Assembly: GCF_900086715.1 (NCBI RefSeq)
Contig: NZ_FLKH01000010.1
Location: forward strand, 186,001 to 250,000
Length of the DNA: 64,000 bases
Source: Gracilibacillus timonensis
GTDB taxonomy: Bacteria; Bacillota; Bacilli; Bacillales; Amphibacillaceae
Direction: 5' to 3'
The notes under the pieces were generated by a model. That model had not been told where the DNA came from. It did no database searches and saw only the letters and a list, made by a program, of their open reading frames with translations. This document shows positions 15,959 through 25,089 of the stretch, one piece after another; the first letter of the stretch is position 1; each line of letters starts with the position of its first letter. Both the position numbers and the translations under genes were made by a program.

Positions 15959-16825
15959 TTAAAATGAAGCTATGGCTGGATATATTACAACCAGAAGTAC
16001 TGCTGCGAATATAAAGATGATAGGAAATACTAACTTAGAAGAAGCTTCCTCCCCTTTAATTCGGGTAACAGTCTTCCGTTTGTCCCATAATGATACAGAT
16101 AATTCGTTTAATGACTGCACAAGCAGCGAACCACCTTTGCGGTAATTCATCATAACGGTTGTGGTAAAGATGGACACTTCCTGAATACCACAACGATAAT
16201 TCAAATCTTTCATCACTTCTTGAAAGGATGTATTGGCAGTCATTTTATTGACGGCCTCATTCAACTCAAAATACAACGGGGATTCAAGCACTCGGTTCTT
16301 CTGTTGATCAACACTCTTTTTCATCGCACCTTGTACGGTTTCCCCAGCATTTACCAATAAAATAATCTTATTCACAAACTCCGGTAGTTCAATAATAATC
16401 GAATCTTTCCGTTGCTTTACCTTCTTATCTAAATCCTTAACCAGAAAGACACTTACTACCACCATTAAGATCAATCCGTAAATAAGGTTGATATTGCCGC
16501 CATCACTCACCTCCACTAATACCATGGTAAATAGTAGCATCACGGTAAGCAGTGTAATAATTTTTGCCAGATAGATCTTGGTATAGTCCCCCGATAGCTT
16601 ACTGCCTCGTAAAATAATCATTTTCTGGTGAATCGCATTAATTAACTTTGGCAGGCGTCTATATAATTTCAACTTGTCAATCATAGCAAAGGCAAGAGGA
16701 GCAATGATTGGTAAGGTGATATCTTCTTTATATTGATCGATGAATGACTCATATACTTTCTTATTCCTCCAAACAACCAATAGAATAATCACAATCAGCA
16801 GCAGAATCGTTATTCTTATTACCAT
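15959..16825 (-). CDS. tadC: TadC inner-membrane platform protein
   Basis: 288 residues with an N-terminal membrane helix, a pair of helices near 85-125, a T2SSF (GspF-like) cytoplasmic domain (about 140-260) and a C-terminal helix. It is the second of the two F-domain platform proteins of Tad systems and works with TadB and the TadA ATPase to extrude the pilus. GGGGAGGGG precedes the ATG. TadB is encoded 15 bases upstream. Confidence 0.9.
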   Translation of the reverse strand: MVIRITILLLIVIILLVVWRNKKVYESFIDQYKEDITLPIIAPLAFAMIDKLKLYRRLPKLINAIHQKMIILRGSKLSGDYTKIYLAKIITLLTVMLLFTMVLVEVSDGGNINLIYGLILMVVVSVFLVKDLDKKVKQRKDSIIIELPEFVNKIILLVNAGETVQGAMKKSVDQQKNRVLESPLYFELNEAVNKMTANTSFQEVMKDLNYRCGIQEVSIFTTTVMMNYRKGGSLLVQSLNELSVSLWDKRKTVTRIKGEEASSKLVFPIIFIFAAVLLVVIYPAIASF

Positions 16826-16840
16826 GTAACCCCTCCCCTC

Positions 16841-17770
16841 TTAAATCTTGATATCCATAATCTTCTGACTAATCAATAAGCTACAGCCAACACAAATCAA
16901 CACAACCGTCATCACGATGGGGCCTGGTGAACCAAATTCGTACAGTGGTGCTACAAAGTCTGGTGATGACGTTCGGAGAAAACCAACAATCCCTAATGGC
17001 GCAATAGCCATAATTTTTGATTCGAATTTCTTTTGTGAAACCAGCACCTTGATATCCTGTTGAATCTCGATCTTATCGGAAATAATATCGGCGGTTCGCT
17101 TGATAATCTCTACCAAATCACCACCTGTACGTTTACAGGTAATAAATACGTCGGAGAAATTTTTCACATCATCGATATCGGAACGTTTGGCAAAATCATC
17201 TAATGCCCGTTCGATAATCTCCCCATTCTCAATTCTCCGGTTGATTAACTGAAATTCCTTGATTATATAAGTGTTTTCATCTGGGTAAAGCAGCTTCAGG
17301 TCTTTTAACACATCGCGGAAGGCATTCTCAATCGACTGTCCGGCCGCCATGGAAGAGGCAAGGGAAGAAATGGCCTCTTTAAATTGTAAACTTAACTCAT
17401 CTTGCCGTTTATTGCGTAAATCTTTCTTCTTGAATTTTGGATAAATCATTCCAAAACATGCCGCAATGAGGGAAACGATCCAATTATCATAAAAGAGATA
17501 AGAGATACCGAAGATAACAGCGGCAGCAATCAAAGAATATTTCACCTTCTCTTGTAAGGTCATCTCATAGATGGCATAATCAACCAAAGCTTCTCCGCCA
17601 ATGGTTCGTTTGCGGATAACCGTCATGCTTTTCTCTCTGATTTCTCCCTCTTTTTTCTCGATTTCTTTTTCTTGCTGTTTTGCTTTCCTATGCTTGATCA
17701 CCCGACGACCAACTAGCACACTTAACAAAATGGCAATCACAATCGATCCGATGATTTGTTCTATATTCAT
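16841..17770 (-). CDS. tadB: TadB inner-membrane platform protein
   Basis: 309 residues: N-terminal membrane helix (about 6-22), a basic/acidic coiled stretch, two helices near 80-115, a T2SSF domain (about 130-260) and terminal helices around 285-305. It pairs with TadC as the membrane base on which the ATPase acts. The ribosome site is weak (GTTGAAGC), which may keep it below the level of the ATPase. Confidence 0.9.
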   Translation of the reverse strand: MNIEQIIGSIVIAILLSVLVGRRVIKHRKAKQQEKEIEKKEGEIREKSMTVIRKRTIGGEALVDYAIYEMTLQEKVKYSLIAAAVIFGISYLFYDNWIVSLIAACFGMIYPKFKKKDLRNKRQDELSLQFKEAISSLASSMAAGQSIENAFRDVLKDLKLLYPDENTYIIKEFQLINRRIENGEIIERALDDFAKRSDIDDVKNFSDVFITCKRTGGDLVEIIKRTADIISDKIEIQQDIKVLVSQKKFESKIMAIAPLGIVGFLRTSSPDFVAPLYEFGSPGPIVMTVVLICVGCSLLISQKIMDIKI

Positions 17771-17788
17771 GCTTCAACCAACTTTCGG

Positions 17789-19087
17789 TTACGATTTGGT
17801 AAACTGTTCTGCTGCTTCATTCTTACCAGCTAGCTTCAATTTGTTGACAGCTTGCAGCGGATGATCCGTTTTCTTCAGTTTACCGATGATTTTACCACGG
17901 TAGTCTTCTCCTTCTTCCACAAACTGATAAAGAGGCGCGGTGATAATCTCGCCATTCTCCATGCCCAACACTTCGGAAACCTGCACCACCCTTCTAGAGT
18001 GATCTCGAAAGCGGGAAAGGTGTACCATAATGTCGATGGCGGAACTAATTTGTTTACGGATCACGTCAATCGGTAATTCGGCACCGCTAAGCACCATTGT
18101 TTCCAAACGACTTAACATATCATTGATCGAGTTGGCGTGGCCTGTTGATAAAGAACCATCATGACCCGTGTTCATCGCCTGAAGCATATCCAACGCCTCA
18201 CCGCCACGTACCTCCCCAACGATTATTCGTGATGGGCGCATCCGTAACGAAGCTTTGATCAAATCACGAATGCTTACCTCCCCTTTTCCTTCCGTATTCT
18301 TATTCCTTGTCTCCAAGCTGACCAAGTTCGGAATATTTTGAATCTGTAACTCGGCGGAGTCCTCGATGGAGATCAAGCGCTCATCTTCTGGAATAAAATT
18401 CGATAGTACGTTCAAGAAAGTTGTTTTTCCTGAACCAGTTCCTCCGCTAATAAAAATATTGAACTTCGCTTCCACCAGCTGCTGAAGGAAATAAGCGACC
18501 TCTTCGTCCAAGGCGCCAAATTTAATTAAATCTTCAATCATAAGCGGTCGTTCGGGGAACTTACGAATCGTCATCGCCGGTCCTTTTAAGGCGATAGGCG
18601 GTAACACAACGTTAACACGTGAACCATCTTCTAACCGAGCATCGACGATTGGACTTGCCTCGTTAACCACCCGGTTTACCTTGGATACGATCGTTTGGAT
18701 GGTATCCTCCAGCTTCTGCCTGCTTTCAAACTTGACGCCAGCATCGTAAACTTGTCCTGCTCGTTCAATAAAAATCTCTTCATGATTATTGATCATAATC
18801 TCCGTAATCGAGGGATCATCCAAGATTGGCTGGAGTACACCTAGACCACGGAAAGCATGATACATGCGATCGACAATTCGCTTAATCATTTGCGAAGTCA
18901 TTTGATGTTCTTTCGCATATTCAATGACGGTTTCTTCTACCATCTCTAACAATTCTTCATTGGTAGTGGAGTGCATAAAATCCAGCACTTCACGCAGTTT
19001 TTCAATCAATAGATTGGTAATATCGTCTTCCGTTTGCGGCAATACCTCTTCTTCTTCTGGTTTCTTCTTGGTTGTTTGATTAGCCAT
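17789..19087 (-). CDS. tadA: TadA/CpaF secretion ATPase
   Basis: 432-residue type II/IV secretion ATPase of the CpaF family. Walker A is GGTGSGKTT, followed by an Asp box (LISIEDSAELQI), Walker B (SRIIVGEVRGGEALD) and a His box (MNTGHDGSLSTGHAN). It hydrolyses ATP in the cytoplasm to drive pilus assembly and possibly retraction. GGAGGTG lies 10 bases before the ATG, inside the end of the TadZ gene, which overlaps by 8 bases. Confidence 0.95.
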   Translation of the reverse strand: MANQTTKKKPEEEEVLPQTEDDITNLLIEKLREVLDFMHSTTNEELLEMVEETVIEYAKEHQMTSQMIKRIVDRMYHAFRGLGVLQPILDDPSITEIMINNHEEIFIERAGQVYDAGVKFESRQKLEDTIQTIVSKVNRVVNEASPIVDARLEDGSRVNVVLPPIALKGPAMTIRKFPERPLMIEDLIKFGALDEEVAYFLQQLVEAKFNIFISGGTGSGKTTFLNVLSNFIPEDERLISIEDSAELQIQNIPNLVSLETRNKNTEGKGEVSIRDLIKASLRMRPSRIIVGEVRGGEALDMLQAMNTGHDGSLSTGHANSINDMLSRLETMVLSGAELPIDVIRKQISSAIDIMVHLSRFRDHSRRVVQVSEVLGMENGEIITAPLYQFVEEGEDYRGKIIGKLKKTDHPLQAVNKLKLAGKNEAAEQFTKS

Positions 19088-20183
19088 CGACTAGCGACAC
19101 CTCCATATAGATGTCATCATTCTCAGCAATAGACTGATAGAGTTCTTCACCAATAACTGTATCCTCAAGCATTTTCGTTTGTTCATTCACCGTTAACCAT
19201 TGTGGGCGAAAAGGTATATGTGTTTCGATGCTGAAGTTATAGTCATTAAAGCCTTCAAACATTGTTGCACCAACTTTATTCAACACATAATGAATCTTTG
19301 TCTTATCAATACCCTCATCAAAGATATCACGATCTAGTTTATACTGGGATCTGGCAAAACTGCTTTGGTCGGAGCTAAGCAGCCAGAAGATATCATCACT
19401 CGCTCTCATCGCTGCTTGATTTCGTTCATGCAGGGTGGCGTCCAAATCGATAATAATATAATCATAGCTTTCTGAATCTTTCAGCGCCTGTATTAATGCC
19501 TCTACCTCTTCCCCTTTTATTTGATCCATTTCCTCAGGTAAGATTGGCAAAGCGAAATAATCAATATTCGTTAAGCTGTCACTAGATTTTAACGATTCAA
19601 TTTTGGCGATTAATTTCTCTACATTATTCTTTAAGTAGTAAAAGACTTCAACGGCTGATGGCTTCTCTTCCTGAAAGAATAAGTCAGTATTATGAATATG
19701 TTCTAAATTCAAATAAAAGGTGCGCTTTCCTTGTTGTGCCAAGTACCTTGCCAAACAAAGCGAGGTTAGTGTTTTACCAGCACTGGCACTTCCACTGTAA
19801 AAGCTAATCACCTTTTCCTTCTGTTTGCCATTCATTAACGTATCCGTCTTGCCATGCGCCTCATAAAACGCTACTAAAACTTGCGATAACAATTGCTTTA
19901 ACGGTTGATACTTAAACACACTTTCCAAATCTTCCGGGGCTGTAGCCTGATCGTCAGCTAACCAAATTATCTTATCAAAGTTGGTTGGATCATCATCCTT
20001 CCTTGTTACATCGGTTAATAAGATATGTTGTTTTTGGTTGCGCACGTTGCTACGAAATGCCTCGCTGTCTGTATAGATTTTGGCAGAGAACTTCATGCCA
20101 TTTTCAGGATTTCTTATGTAACTCGAGAAATAAGCAGCATAGGATTCGTCAAATGTATAAAGCACCAAATTAATTTTATGCAT
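19080..20183 (-). CDS. tadZ: TadZ/CpaE-like MinD-family ATPase
   Basis: About 367 residues: an N-terminal receiver-like domain (about 1-115) without an obvious phosphoacceptor motif, then a MinD/ParA ATPase domain with deviant Walker A SGSASAGKTLTS and a Walker B in DYIIIDLDATL. TadZ/CpaE proteins place the pilus machine at a site in the cell. It is the first gene of the block. A GTG three codons earlier overlaps AAGGAAG; the ATG 8 bases after that site is preferred. Confidence 0.85.
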   Translation of the reverse strand: MHKINLVLYTFDESYAAYFSSYIRNPENGMKFSAKIYTDSEAFRSNVRNQKQHILLTDVTRKDDDPTNFDKIIWLADDQATAPEDLESVFKYQPLKQLLSQVLVAFYEAHGKTDTLMNGKQKEKVISFYSGSASAGKTLTSLCLARYLAQQGKRTFYLNLEHIHNTDLFFQEEKPSAVEVFYYLKNNVEKLIAKIESLKSSDSLTNIDYFALPILPEEMDQIKGEEVEALIQALKDSESYDYIIIDLDATLHERNQAAMRASDDIFWLLSSDQSSFARSQYKLDRDIFDEGIDKTKIHYVLNKVGATMFEGFNDYNFSIETHIPFRPQWLTVNEQTKMLEDTVIGEELYQSIAENDDIYMEVSLVDG

Positions 20184-20289
20184 ATACTTCACTTCCTTAT
20201 GTTGTATAAAATCTAGGCATAGTTTTACTTTTTATAATGTTACTAAAATTGTCACAAGATGATAAGAGGAAAACCAAAAAACAGTTGAT

Positions 20290-20319
20290 TTGACCTAGAG
20301 GTGCATGTGAAATTATATT
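20290..20319 (+). promoter_or_regulatory. rightward sigma-A-like promoter in gene-free region
   Basis: TTGACC and TATATT separated by 18 bases, on the plus strand, divergent from the Tad block. No gene follows; the next plus-strand signal is a terminator ending near 20527. Confidence 0.5.
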
Positions 20320-20325
20320 GAATTC

Positions 20326-20527
20326 AAGATATTTTGGTTATTTTTTGATGTGAAAACGTAAAAAAACATCCTAAAAACGAATATTTTCCGAACAATTCTA
20401 TTAAATATCCGTTTTTAGGTTTAATTTTCCATTGTTTTTAACAATTTAAATAATAACGTACTGGTTTAACCGTTGTGATTAAAAAGACTTAAGTGTAGTG
20501 AGAATTATATATTAGGTCTTTTTTTTT
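20326..20527 (+). ncRNA. possible structured small RNA divergent from Tad block
   Basis: The stretch from the promoter at 20290-20319 to a terminator is about 200 bases and has no convincing reading frame. It contains a 17-bp inverted repeat with one mismatch (20370-20386 against 20403-20419, loop 16), smaller hairpins near 20430-20480, and ends with AAAAAGAC facing GTCTTTTT followed by a run of nine T. Promoter, large hairpin and terminator in the same orientation suggest an independent transcript. Alternatively the long hairpin is a regulator-binding or insulating element for the Tad promoter. I do not recognise the family. Confidence 0.4.
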
Positions 20528-20736
20528 AGGTCTTTAATCTTTGTTTTTGCTTTATTTTACACGTTTTTCACTTAATTGTATTGGTTTTGTAATAATGATG
20601 TCTTGATTTGTCACATGATTTGTGCTTTTTAGAAAACAGTTTGCCCTTGTTATGTTCTTAATTATGAATAATTGATGATTTTACCATATGGTGTTATGCA
20701 TAATAAAGATTCCAGGTTATATTTGTGAAAGGGTAT

Positions 20737-20836
20737 TCTTACAGACAGAATTTCATTTTTCCTATTTTTTGTCTTTTGAATTTGTTCTTACGGAAAAAAT
20801 CAAGCAATTTCCTTATCTTTTGTCCGTTAGATTCAG
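20737..20836. repeat. two decayed copies of the 51-bp palindromic repeat
   Basis: Two units starting TCTTACAGACAG (20737) and TCTTACGGAAAA (20786), 49 bases apart, the second ending TTTTGTCCGTTAGATTC. Same core as the arrays at 39528 and 50796 but with substitutions and a 2-base deletion, so probably an old, decaying array. Confidence 0.65.
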
Positions 20837-20860
20837 GTGAGTGCCAAGGTGCCGCATTTT

Positions 20861-20882
20861 ACAAAACTAACGTTCGTTTTGT
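20861..20882 (-). terminator. probable terminator after GDPD gene
   Basis: ACAAAAC and GTTTTGT flank an 8-base loop, 30 bases past the stop of the leftward phosphodiesterase gene. T-rich sequence follows on the plus side, so it may work mainly rightwards; on the minus side only a short run is present. Confidence 0.4.
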
Positions 20883-20912
20883 TTTTCCTCTCTGAATTGA
20901 TATCTCAACCTA

Positions 20913-21758
20913 TCAAGGCTTGTCCAGGCTTTTCTTTACGTGTTCCAAACGATCTGGGTAATCGGTGAATAGTCCTTTCACTCCCCATTCCATTAATCGT
21001 TTCATATCTTCTTCTTTATTTACCGTATAGGCGTAAACCAATAAACCTGCTTGTCTTATTTGCTTAACCCGCTGCTGGTTGAGGAGGCTATGCGCAACCC
21101 CTGCCCCAATCGCATACTCATACACCTGTTGATAATCTATACTTGATAATCGATCTTGATGAATCAATTGCACCAATGGAATAGCAGGTTCCAGTTCATG
21201 CATCTTTTTCAGTATGTCCTCATCAAACGATTGGAGCACTACTCTATTCGACTCGATCAATTCATATTTATTTAGCAGAGCAAGCAATTGATCCATAGCT
21301 CCTTCTTTTGTTTCTTTTATCTCTATATAGAAGGAAACATCAGGATGTAAGCATTGAATAATTTCTTCTAATAAAGGCACCTGCAAGTCTTTATAGTCTT
21401 GATTGGATTTTTCAGGATAAAGCTGATTAAACCAACTTCCTGCATCCAGTGCTTTCAAATCATCTATTGTTATGTCCTTCAGCTTTCCTTGTCCTGAAGT
21501 AGTACGAGACAATTCTTCATCATGGAAAGCCACAAATGAACCATCCGTCGTTTGCTGAAGATCGATCTCTATATAATCAGTTTGCATCTCAACCGCTTGC
21601 TGATAGGCAGGTAATGTATGTTCAGGAGCATGGCCTGATGCCCCTCGGTGTGCAATATTAAAAACCGGAGGATCAATAAATGCCTCAGGCAAAAAATTAC
21701 TCGTTGCCCACATAAGCATATAGAGCGCCACCCACGTGATTCGATTGCCTTTTTTCAT
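20913..21758 (-). CDS. glycerophosphodiester phosphodiesterase
   Basis: About 281 residues: an N-terminal signal anchor (about 6-24), then a GDPD TIM-barrel. Motifs: NIAHRGASGHAPEHT near the start (catalytic His-Arg and a metal Glu), EIDLQQTTDG, FHDEEL (second catalytic His), and a late FTDYPD. It should hydrolyse glycerophosphodiesters to glycerol-3-phosphate plus alcohol at the outer membrane face, feeding lipid or teichoic acid turnover. The frame is open 29 codons further up, but GGGAG followed by ATG at 21758 gives the normal GDPD start. It diverges from the germination operon. Confidence 0.88.
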   Translation of the reverse strand: MKKGNRITWVALYMLMWATSNFLPEAFIDPPVFNIAHRGASGHAPEHTLPAYQQAVEMQTDYIEIDLQQTTDGSFVAFHDEELSRTTSGQGKLKDITIDDLKALDAGSWFNQLYPEKSNQDYKDLQVPLLEEIIQCLHPDVSFYIEIKETKEGAMDQLLALLNKYELIESNRVVLQSFDEDILKKMHELEPAIPLVQLIHQDRLSSIDYQQVYEYAIGAGVAHSLLNQQRVKQIRQAGLLVYAYTVNKEEDMKRLMEWGVKGLFTDYPDRLEHVKKSLDKP

Positions 21759-21962
21759 TGTATAGGATTCTCCCTTCGCCGCTTTATTTGAGGTTGGCAT
21801 AAAAGTAAATGCTTGGCATCCTTTGGGTGGTATCTTTCGAAACATGCCTCTAACGTTATTGGTAACCTGATTTGTCTTGGGCTATACGCAGTAAAAAATG
21901 GCTATATTCTCCTCTGTAAAACGGGTGGTAAAGCTTCACACAGAAAAGCTGTTATATCTCAA

Positions 21963-21993
21963 TGGAGAAAATGTATAAATTGACCGCATATTA
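21963..21993 (+). promoter_or_regulatory. possible sigma-G-type promoter of ger operon
   Basis: CATATTA at 21987-21993 matches the sigma-G -10 pattern (CATAnTA); TGGAGA 18 bases upstream is a weak -35. Germinant receptor operons are normally read by sigma-G in the forespore, so this 50-90 base position before the gerA start is plausible. Confidence 0.35.
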
Positions 21994-22044
21994 CTAAAAC
22001 TAGGGTCATTATCAGATGCAGCCATGAACTGAGGGACTTATTTT

Positions 22045-23595
22045 ATGAAGCGAAGAACTATCAAACAATCGAAGCATGAAAAACAGGATAAAATGGTTAA
22101 CATCCCCTTTCTTTACACAGATCTGGAGGCGAACAAACAAGAAATTTCCCAGCGTTTAGGGGAGAGTTCTGATATCAATATAAGAGAATTAACCATTCAA
22201 GAAAAAAAGGCCGCGGTTATATTTATTGATGGCCTCGCTAATAAAGACGTCATCCAGCATTACCTGATTGAAAACCTAATTGGATTAAAATGGAATACTG
22301 AGGATGAATCACCCGACAAGCTTTATCAATTACTACAATCCTCATCCATCTCAACTGCTGAACTCTCAAGTCTCAACAACTTCGAGACATTAGTGAACCA
22401 TTTATTAGAGGGAGACACCATTTTGCTAATAGATGGATATGCAGAAGGGTTCGCCGTCGGATCTTACGGTCTTAAAGAGCGAGGAGTAGAAGCGCCAACA
22501 ACCCAACAGGTAGTCCGTGGGCCTAAGGATGCCTTTACGGAGACGTTGTCTGTCAATACAGCTTTGGTACGGAAACGAATCAAGGATCCAAACTTATGGT
22601 TCCAATCGTTTCAATTGGGGGAGAAGACACATACGGAAGTAACGATTGCTTATTTACACGGTGTCGTTCAACCGAAAATTGTCAAAGAAGTCGAACAACG
22701 ACTGCAGTGCATCAATGTTGCTTCTATTTTGGAAAGTGGGAATATTGAAGAATTGATTCAAGACAAAACCTACACTCCTTTCCCCACCGTTTTCAATAGT
22801 GAGAGACCTGACTCCATTAGCGCTGGAATTTTGGAAGGAAAGGTTGCAATATTTATAGATGGAACTCCTTTTGTATTGTTAGTACCCGCTTTACTAGTAG
22901 ACTTTCTCCATTCTAGCGAGGATCATTATCAACGGCATGATATTGCTACATTTATCCGAACATTGCGATTTATTGCATTTTTCTTCGCTTTGTTAACACC
23001 GTCTACTTATATCGCATTAACCACCTTTCATCAAGAAATGATTCCGACGACATTATTGATCAGTTTAGCGGCACAGAGAGAAGGGATACCTTTCCCAGCT
23101 TTAGTGGAAGCACTCATTATGGAGGTTACCTTTGAATTGTTACGTGAAGCAGGAATTCGCCTGCCCAGCCCTGTCGGTTCGGCTATTTCTATTGTGGGGG
23201 CACTTGTGCTTGGGCAGGCAGCGGTCGACGCCGGTATTGTCTCGGCTACGATGGTCATTGTTGTTTCCTTAACGGCGATTTGTAGTTTTATTTTCCCTAG
23301 CTACAACTTAGCCATTAGTGTTCGACTCTTGCGGTTTTGTTTTATGATATTAGCGGCCACCTTAGGTTTATTCGGTATCTTCATTGGGATATTATTGATG
23401 GCTCTTCATCTTTCCAGCTTACGATCTTTTGGAATTCCCTATTTATCACCATTTGCTCCATTTATACCGAGTGATCAAAAAGATGCCGTCATTCGAAAGC
23501 CGTTTTGGGCATTATTTACCCGTCCAAGACTAATTAATCAACGAGATATCACTAAAGAGGATACGCCAAAACCAAAACCGGCTAATAAACGATAA
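22045..23595 (+). CDS. gerA: spore germinant receptor A subunit (GerA family)
   Basis: 516 residues: hydrophilic N-terminal domain (about 1-300) with typical GerA motifs (DGLANKDVI, LLIDGYAEGFAVGSYG, RGPKDAFTE, NTALVRKRI), then about five membrane helices and a conserved RLLRFCFM segment, with a basic tail. GerA subunits sit in the spore inner membrane and, with B and C subunits, form a nutrient-gated ion channel starting germination. The operon order here is A, C, a small D, B. The signal GAGGGAC lies before the ATG. Confidence 0.95.
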   Translation: MKRRTIKQSKHEKQDKMVNIPFLYTDLEANKQEISQRLGESSDINIRELTIQEKKAAVIFIDGLANKDVIQHYLIENLIGLKWNTEDESPDKLYQLLQSSSISTAELSSLNNFETLVNHLLEGDTILLIDGYAEGFAVGSYGLKERGVEAPTTQQVVRGPKDAFTETLSVNTALVRKRIKDPNLWFQSFQLGEKTHTEVTIAYLHGVVQPKIVKEVEQRLQCINVASILESGNIEELIQDKTYTPFPTVFNSERPDSISAGILEGKVAIFIDGTPFVLLVPALLVDFLHSSEDHYQRHDIATFIRTLRFIAFFFALLTPSTYIALTTFHQEMIPTTLLISLAAQREGIPFPALVEALIMEVTFELLREAGIRLPSPVGSAISIVGALVLGQAAVDAGIVSATMVIVVSLTAICSFIFPSYNLAISVRLLRFCFMILAATLGLFGIFIGILLMALHLSSLRSFGIPYLSPFAPFIPSDQKDAVIRKPFWALFTRPRLINQRDITKEDTPKPKPANKR

Positions 23596-23618
23596 ACTTC
23601 ACACAGGGAGGTAAATCC

Positions 23619-24833
23619 ATGTCTTATGCAATCAAATGTCTTTCTTTTGTCCTTTACTGCTGCTTTCTCACAGGTTGTTGGAGCGCAAATGAACTAACAG
23701 ATATCTCTCTGGCTACCAGTTTGGCTATTGATAAAGATGAGCAAGGATACATGGTGACGATCCAAGTGCTTAATCCTAATGAAATAGCCGGTGATAAGAT
23801 TTCCAATCGAGCAACTGTTTCCTCTTATTCTGCTGTAGGAGAAACGATGTTCGAAGCTGTCCGAAAACTTACCGAGACCTCACCTAGGAAAGTGAACCTC
23901 AGTCATTTACAGTTGATTGTTTATGGAGAAGAATTAGCACGAGACGGAATTGGGAAAACATTGGATCTGCTACTTAGAGATCATGAATTACGTACAGACT
24001 TTAATATTATTGTAGCCAAAGGAACACGAGGCAAAGAATTAATAAGTATTCTTACCCCATTAGAACGAATACCAGCGACCAAAATCAAAACTAGTCTGGA
24101 ATCGTCACAGAATTTTCTTGCTTCCACCAAGGTAGTGCAGCTTAGTGAATTAGTTGAGTCTATTTCTGCTGAAGGAAAGGAAGCAGTATTAAACAGTGTC
24201 TATGTAGAAGGAGATACAAATTTTGGTCCTAAAATTGAAAATGCTGAAAGTGGCACTGCCCCTACGAAGCTGCTTCTTGATGGAATTGGTGTATTCTCAG
24301 ATGACAAATTGCAAGGGTGGTTAAGTACGAATGAAGGAAAGGGCTATAATTTTATCACCGATAACATCACAAGTACTTCCATTCAAACCAATTGTGGGGA
24401 AAGTGGAAAGCTAGCACTGGAAGTAACCAGCAGTAAAACAAAATTAAAAGGAATGTGGAAGGATGGAACTCCGCAGATAGGTATCACGATTAATCTTGAG
24501 GCAAATATCGCGGATGCTGAATGTGTCATTGACTTAACCAAGGAAGAGAATATATTGGCACTTCGTGAAGGTGCGGATAAAAGTATTAAAGCATTAGTGG
24601 AAACAAGTATTCTTACCGCGAAAGAGTATGAAAGTGATATCTTTGGATTTGGGGAAGTCATGAAACGGTCTCACCCAAAAATATGGGACAAAATAAAAGG
24701 GGATTGGCCAAGCCACTTTTCCAACCTCACTGTCGATATTGAAGTAAGTACAGAAATCAAAAATGCTGGCATAATTGCGCAGCCGATATATGACGCCGTA
24801 CAACGAAAAAAACAACAAAAAGAAGGGAATTAA
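23619..24833 (+). CDS. gerC: spore germinant receptor C subunit (Ger(x)C lipoprotein)
   Basis: 404-residue lipoprotein: signal ending LTGCWS with the family hallmark CWSANELTDIS at the start of the mature part, then the three-domain Ger(x)C body with VNLSHLQLIVYGEELA and LLRDHELRTDFNIIVAKG. It is attached to the outer face of the spore inner membrane and completes the receptor with A and B. GGGAGG lies nine bases before the ATG; 23 bases follow the gerA stop. Confidence 0.94.
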   Translation: MSYAIKCLSFVLYCCFLTGCWSANELTDISLATSLAIDKDEQGYMVTIQVLNPNEIAGDKISNRATVSSYSAVGETMFEAVRKLTETSPRKVNLSHLQLIVYGEELARDGIGKTLDLLLRDHELRTDFNIIVAKGTRGKELISILTPLERIPATKIKTSLESSQNFLASTKVVQLSELVESISAEGKEAVLNSVYVEGDTNFGPKIENAESGTAPTKLLLDGIGVFSDDKLQGWLSTNEGKGYNFITDNITSTSIQTNCGESGKLALEVTSSKTKLKGMWKDGTPQIGITINLEANIADAECVIDLTKEENILALREGADKSIKALVETSILTAKEYESDIFGFGEVMKRSHPKIWDKIKGDWPSHFSNLTVDIEVSTEIKNAGIIAQPIYDAVQRKKQQKEGN

Positions 24834-24835
24834 CC

Positions 24836-25078
24836 ATGTGGGAAATGTTGGTTTTCTATTTCATTTTTGGCATCTTATATTTTGTGACGGTCAGGAAACA
24901 ACATGTTCATAAATGGGATTTCATCGTTTATAATGTTTTGATGATAGTTGCCTTAACAGTCTTCACTTTATATTTTTTTGGCGTTCGTTTTCCCTATTTA
25001 GTTCATGTACTAGACACACTCACTCAACCACTCTCTGGATCGTTGAGAAACTGGATTAATCATTTTCACTCCCCTTAG
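24836..25078 (+). CDS. small two-helix D subunit of germinant receptor
   Basis: 80 residues with two membrane helices (about 2-18 and 30-52) joined by a basic loop (VRKQHVHKWD). Such small proteins are encoded inside many ger operons, in B. subtilis as GerKD, and are called D subunits that tune the receptor. It starts 2 bases after the gerC stop, behind AAGAAGGG, and is followed by gerB after 11 bases, so it is clearly part of the operon. Recognised by size, topology and position rather than strong motifs. Confidence 0.75.
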   Translation: MWEMLVFYFIFGILYFVTVRKQHVHKWDFIVYNVLMIVALTVFTLYFFGVRFPYLVHVLDTLTQPLSGSLRNWINHFHSP

Positions 25079-25089
25079 GAGGCTGACTC

